The notes under the pieces: generated by a model
What the model saw: the letters and a program-made list of their open reading frames with translations, nothing else
What the model was told of the DNA's origin: nothing
Database searches by the model: none
Shown here: positions 5,629-6,135 of the stretch, one piece after another
Layout: each line of letters starts with the position of its first letter
Position numbering within the stretch: the first letter of the stretch is position 1
DNA from: CAZEZY01 sp964516635
GTDB taxonomy: Bacteria > Pseudomonadota > Gammaproteobacteria > Burkholderiales > Burkholderiaceae_C
Assembly: GCA_964516635.1 (NCBI GenBank)
Contig: CAZEZY010000138.1
Coordinates: 1 to 6,135, forward strand
Length of the DNA: 6,135 bases
Direction of reading: 5' to 3'
Program-made: the position numbers and the translations under genes

Positions 5629-6135
5629 CCTCTTGGAGCACCACCTCGCCGCGCAGCGAGTGTGGCAGCGCCTGGGTGACGGTGACGTCCAGCATCTGAC
5701 CGACCAGACGCGAGCCGTTCGGGCCGCCGTTGAAGTTGACGATGCGGTTGCATTCGGTGCGGCCCATCAGTTCCTGGGGGTTCTTCTTCGAGGGTCCGGT
5801 GACCAGGATGCGCTGAACCGTGCCGACCCGGCTGGCGCTGATGCGTTGCACGTTTTCTTCAATGGTCGCTTGCAGGTGCTGCAGGCGTTTGAGCTTCACC
5901 TCGTGCGGCGTGTCGTCCGCCAGGTTAGCGGCCGGGGTACCTGGTCGCGGGCTGAAGATGAAGCTGAACGAGGTGTCGTAGCCCACGTCGGTGATGAGCT
6001 TCATCATCTTCTGGAAGTCGTCTTCGGTTTCGCCGGGGAAGCCGACGATGAAGTCGCTGCTCAGGGACAGGTCAGGGCGGATGGCGCGCAGCTTGCGGAT
6101 GGTGCTCTTGTATTCCATCGCGGTGTAACCGCGCT
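5615..6135 (-). CDS. miaB: tRNA-2-methylthio-N6-dimethylallyladenosine synthase MiaB, C-terminal part (5' end outside window)
   Basis: These are the last ~172 residues of MiaB, the radical-SAM iron-sulfur enzyme that adds a methylthio group to N6-isopentenyladenosine at position 37 of tRNAs reading UNN codons. The frame enters from the window edge as RGYTAMEYKSTIRKLR, a MiaB signature, so the ATG at 6118 is internal and not the start. The rest of the radical-SAM barrel follows (DLSLSSDFIVGFPGETEDDFQ, then YDTSFSFIFSPRPGTPAANL). The C-terminal TRAM RNA-binding domain comes next (QRILVTGPSKKN, ELMGRTECNRIVNF to the end). The N-terminal UPF0004 domain and the cysteines that hold both 4Fe-4S clusters lie beyond 6135 and cannot be checked. 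The stop is the TGA complement at 5615-5617, inside the end of the opposing kinase gene. The visible part shows no frameshift or internal stop. Identification is secure. Confidence 0.96.
   Translation of the reverse strand, partial: RGYTAMEYKSTIRKLRAIRPDLSLSSDFIVGFPGETEDDFQKMMKLITDVGYDTSFSFIFSPRPGTPAANLADDTPHEVKLKRLQHLQATIEENVQRISASRVGTVQRILVTGPSKKNPQELMGRTECNRIVNFNGGPNGSRLVGQMLDVTVTQALPHSLRGEVVLQEATLF

Overview
The window looks like chromosomal core DNA from a GC-rich betaproteobacterium, most likely Burkholderiales (Comamonadaceae-like). This rests on the gene order glnA – small secreted protein – glnL(ntrB) – glnG(ntrC) – xthA, on the style of the GlnA C-terminus and on an AlgZ/LytS-type kinase nearby. 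Nothing suggests a mobile element, phage, CRISPR array or other transferred block. All genes share the same GC-rich codon style.

Positions 1-437 hold the 3' end of glnA (type I glutamine synthetase), including its adenylylation tyrosine, followed by a strong intrinsic terminator at 459-486. Positions 560-3789 hold three genes on the + strand. The first encodes a small exported protein with a DUF4124-like N-terminus and a charged helical C-terminus. The second is glnL/ntrB, the nitrogen-sensing histidine kinase, whose ribosome binding site overlaps the preceding stop codon. The third is glnG/ntrC, the sigma54 activator, with all catalytic motifs intact. NtrB and NtrC together control glutamine synthetase and other nitrogen genes, so the region is a nitrogen-regulation cluster with one envelope protein of unknown role inserted.

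Positions 3796-4584 (- strand) hold xthA, an exonuclease III family AP endonuclease, converging on glnG with six bases between the stop codons. Divergent from it, across a 42-base gap, 4627-5628 (+) encodes a four-helix membrane histidine kinase of the LytS/AlgZ (His_kinase) family with no response regulator beside it. Its 3' end overlaps by 14 bases the end of miaB (5615 to beyond 6135, - strand), the tRNA methylthiotransferase, of which only the C-terminal part is present.

No wholly new system is visible. The points most worth a second look are the uncharacterised exported protein between glnA and glnL, the apparently partnerless LytS-type kinase, and the extended linker in NtrC.
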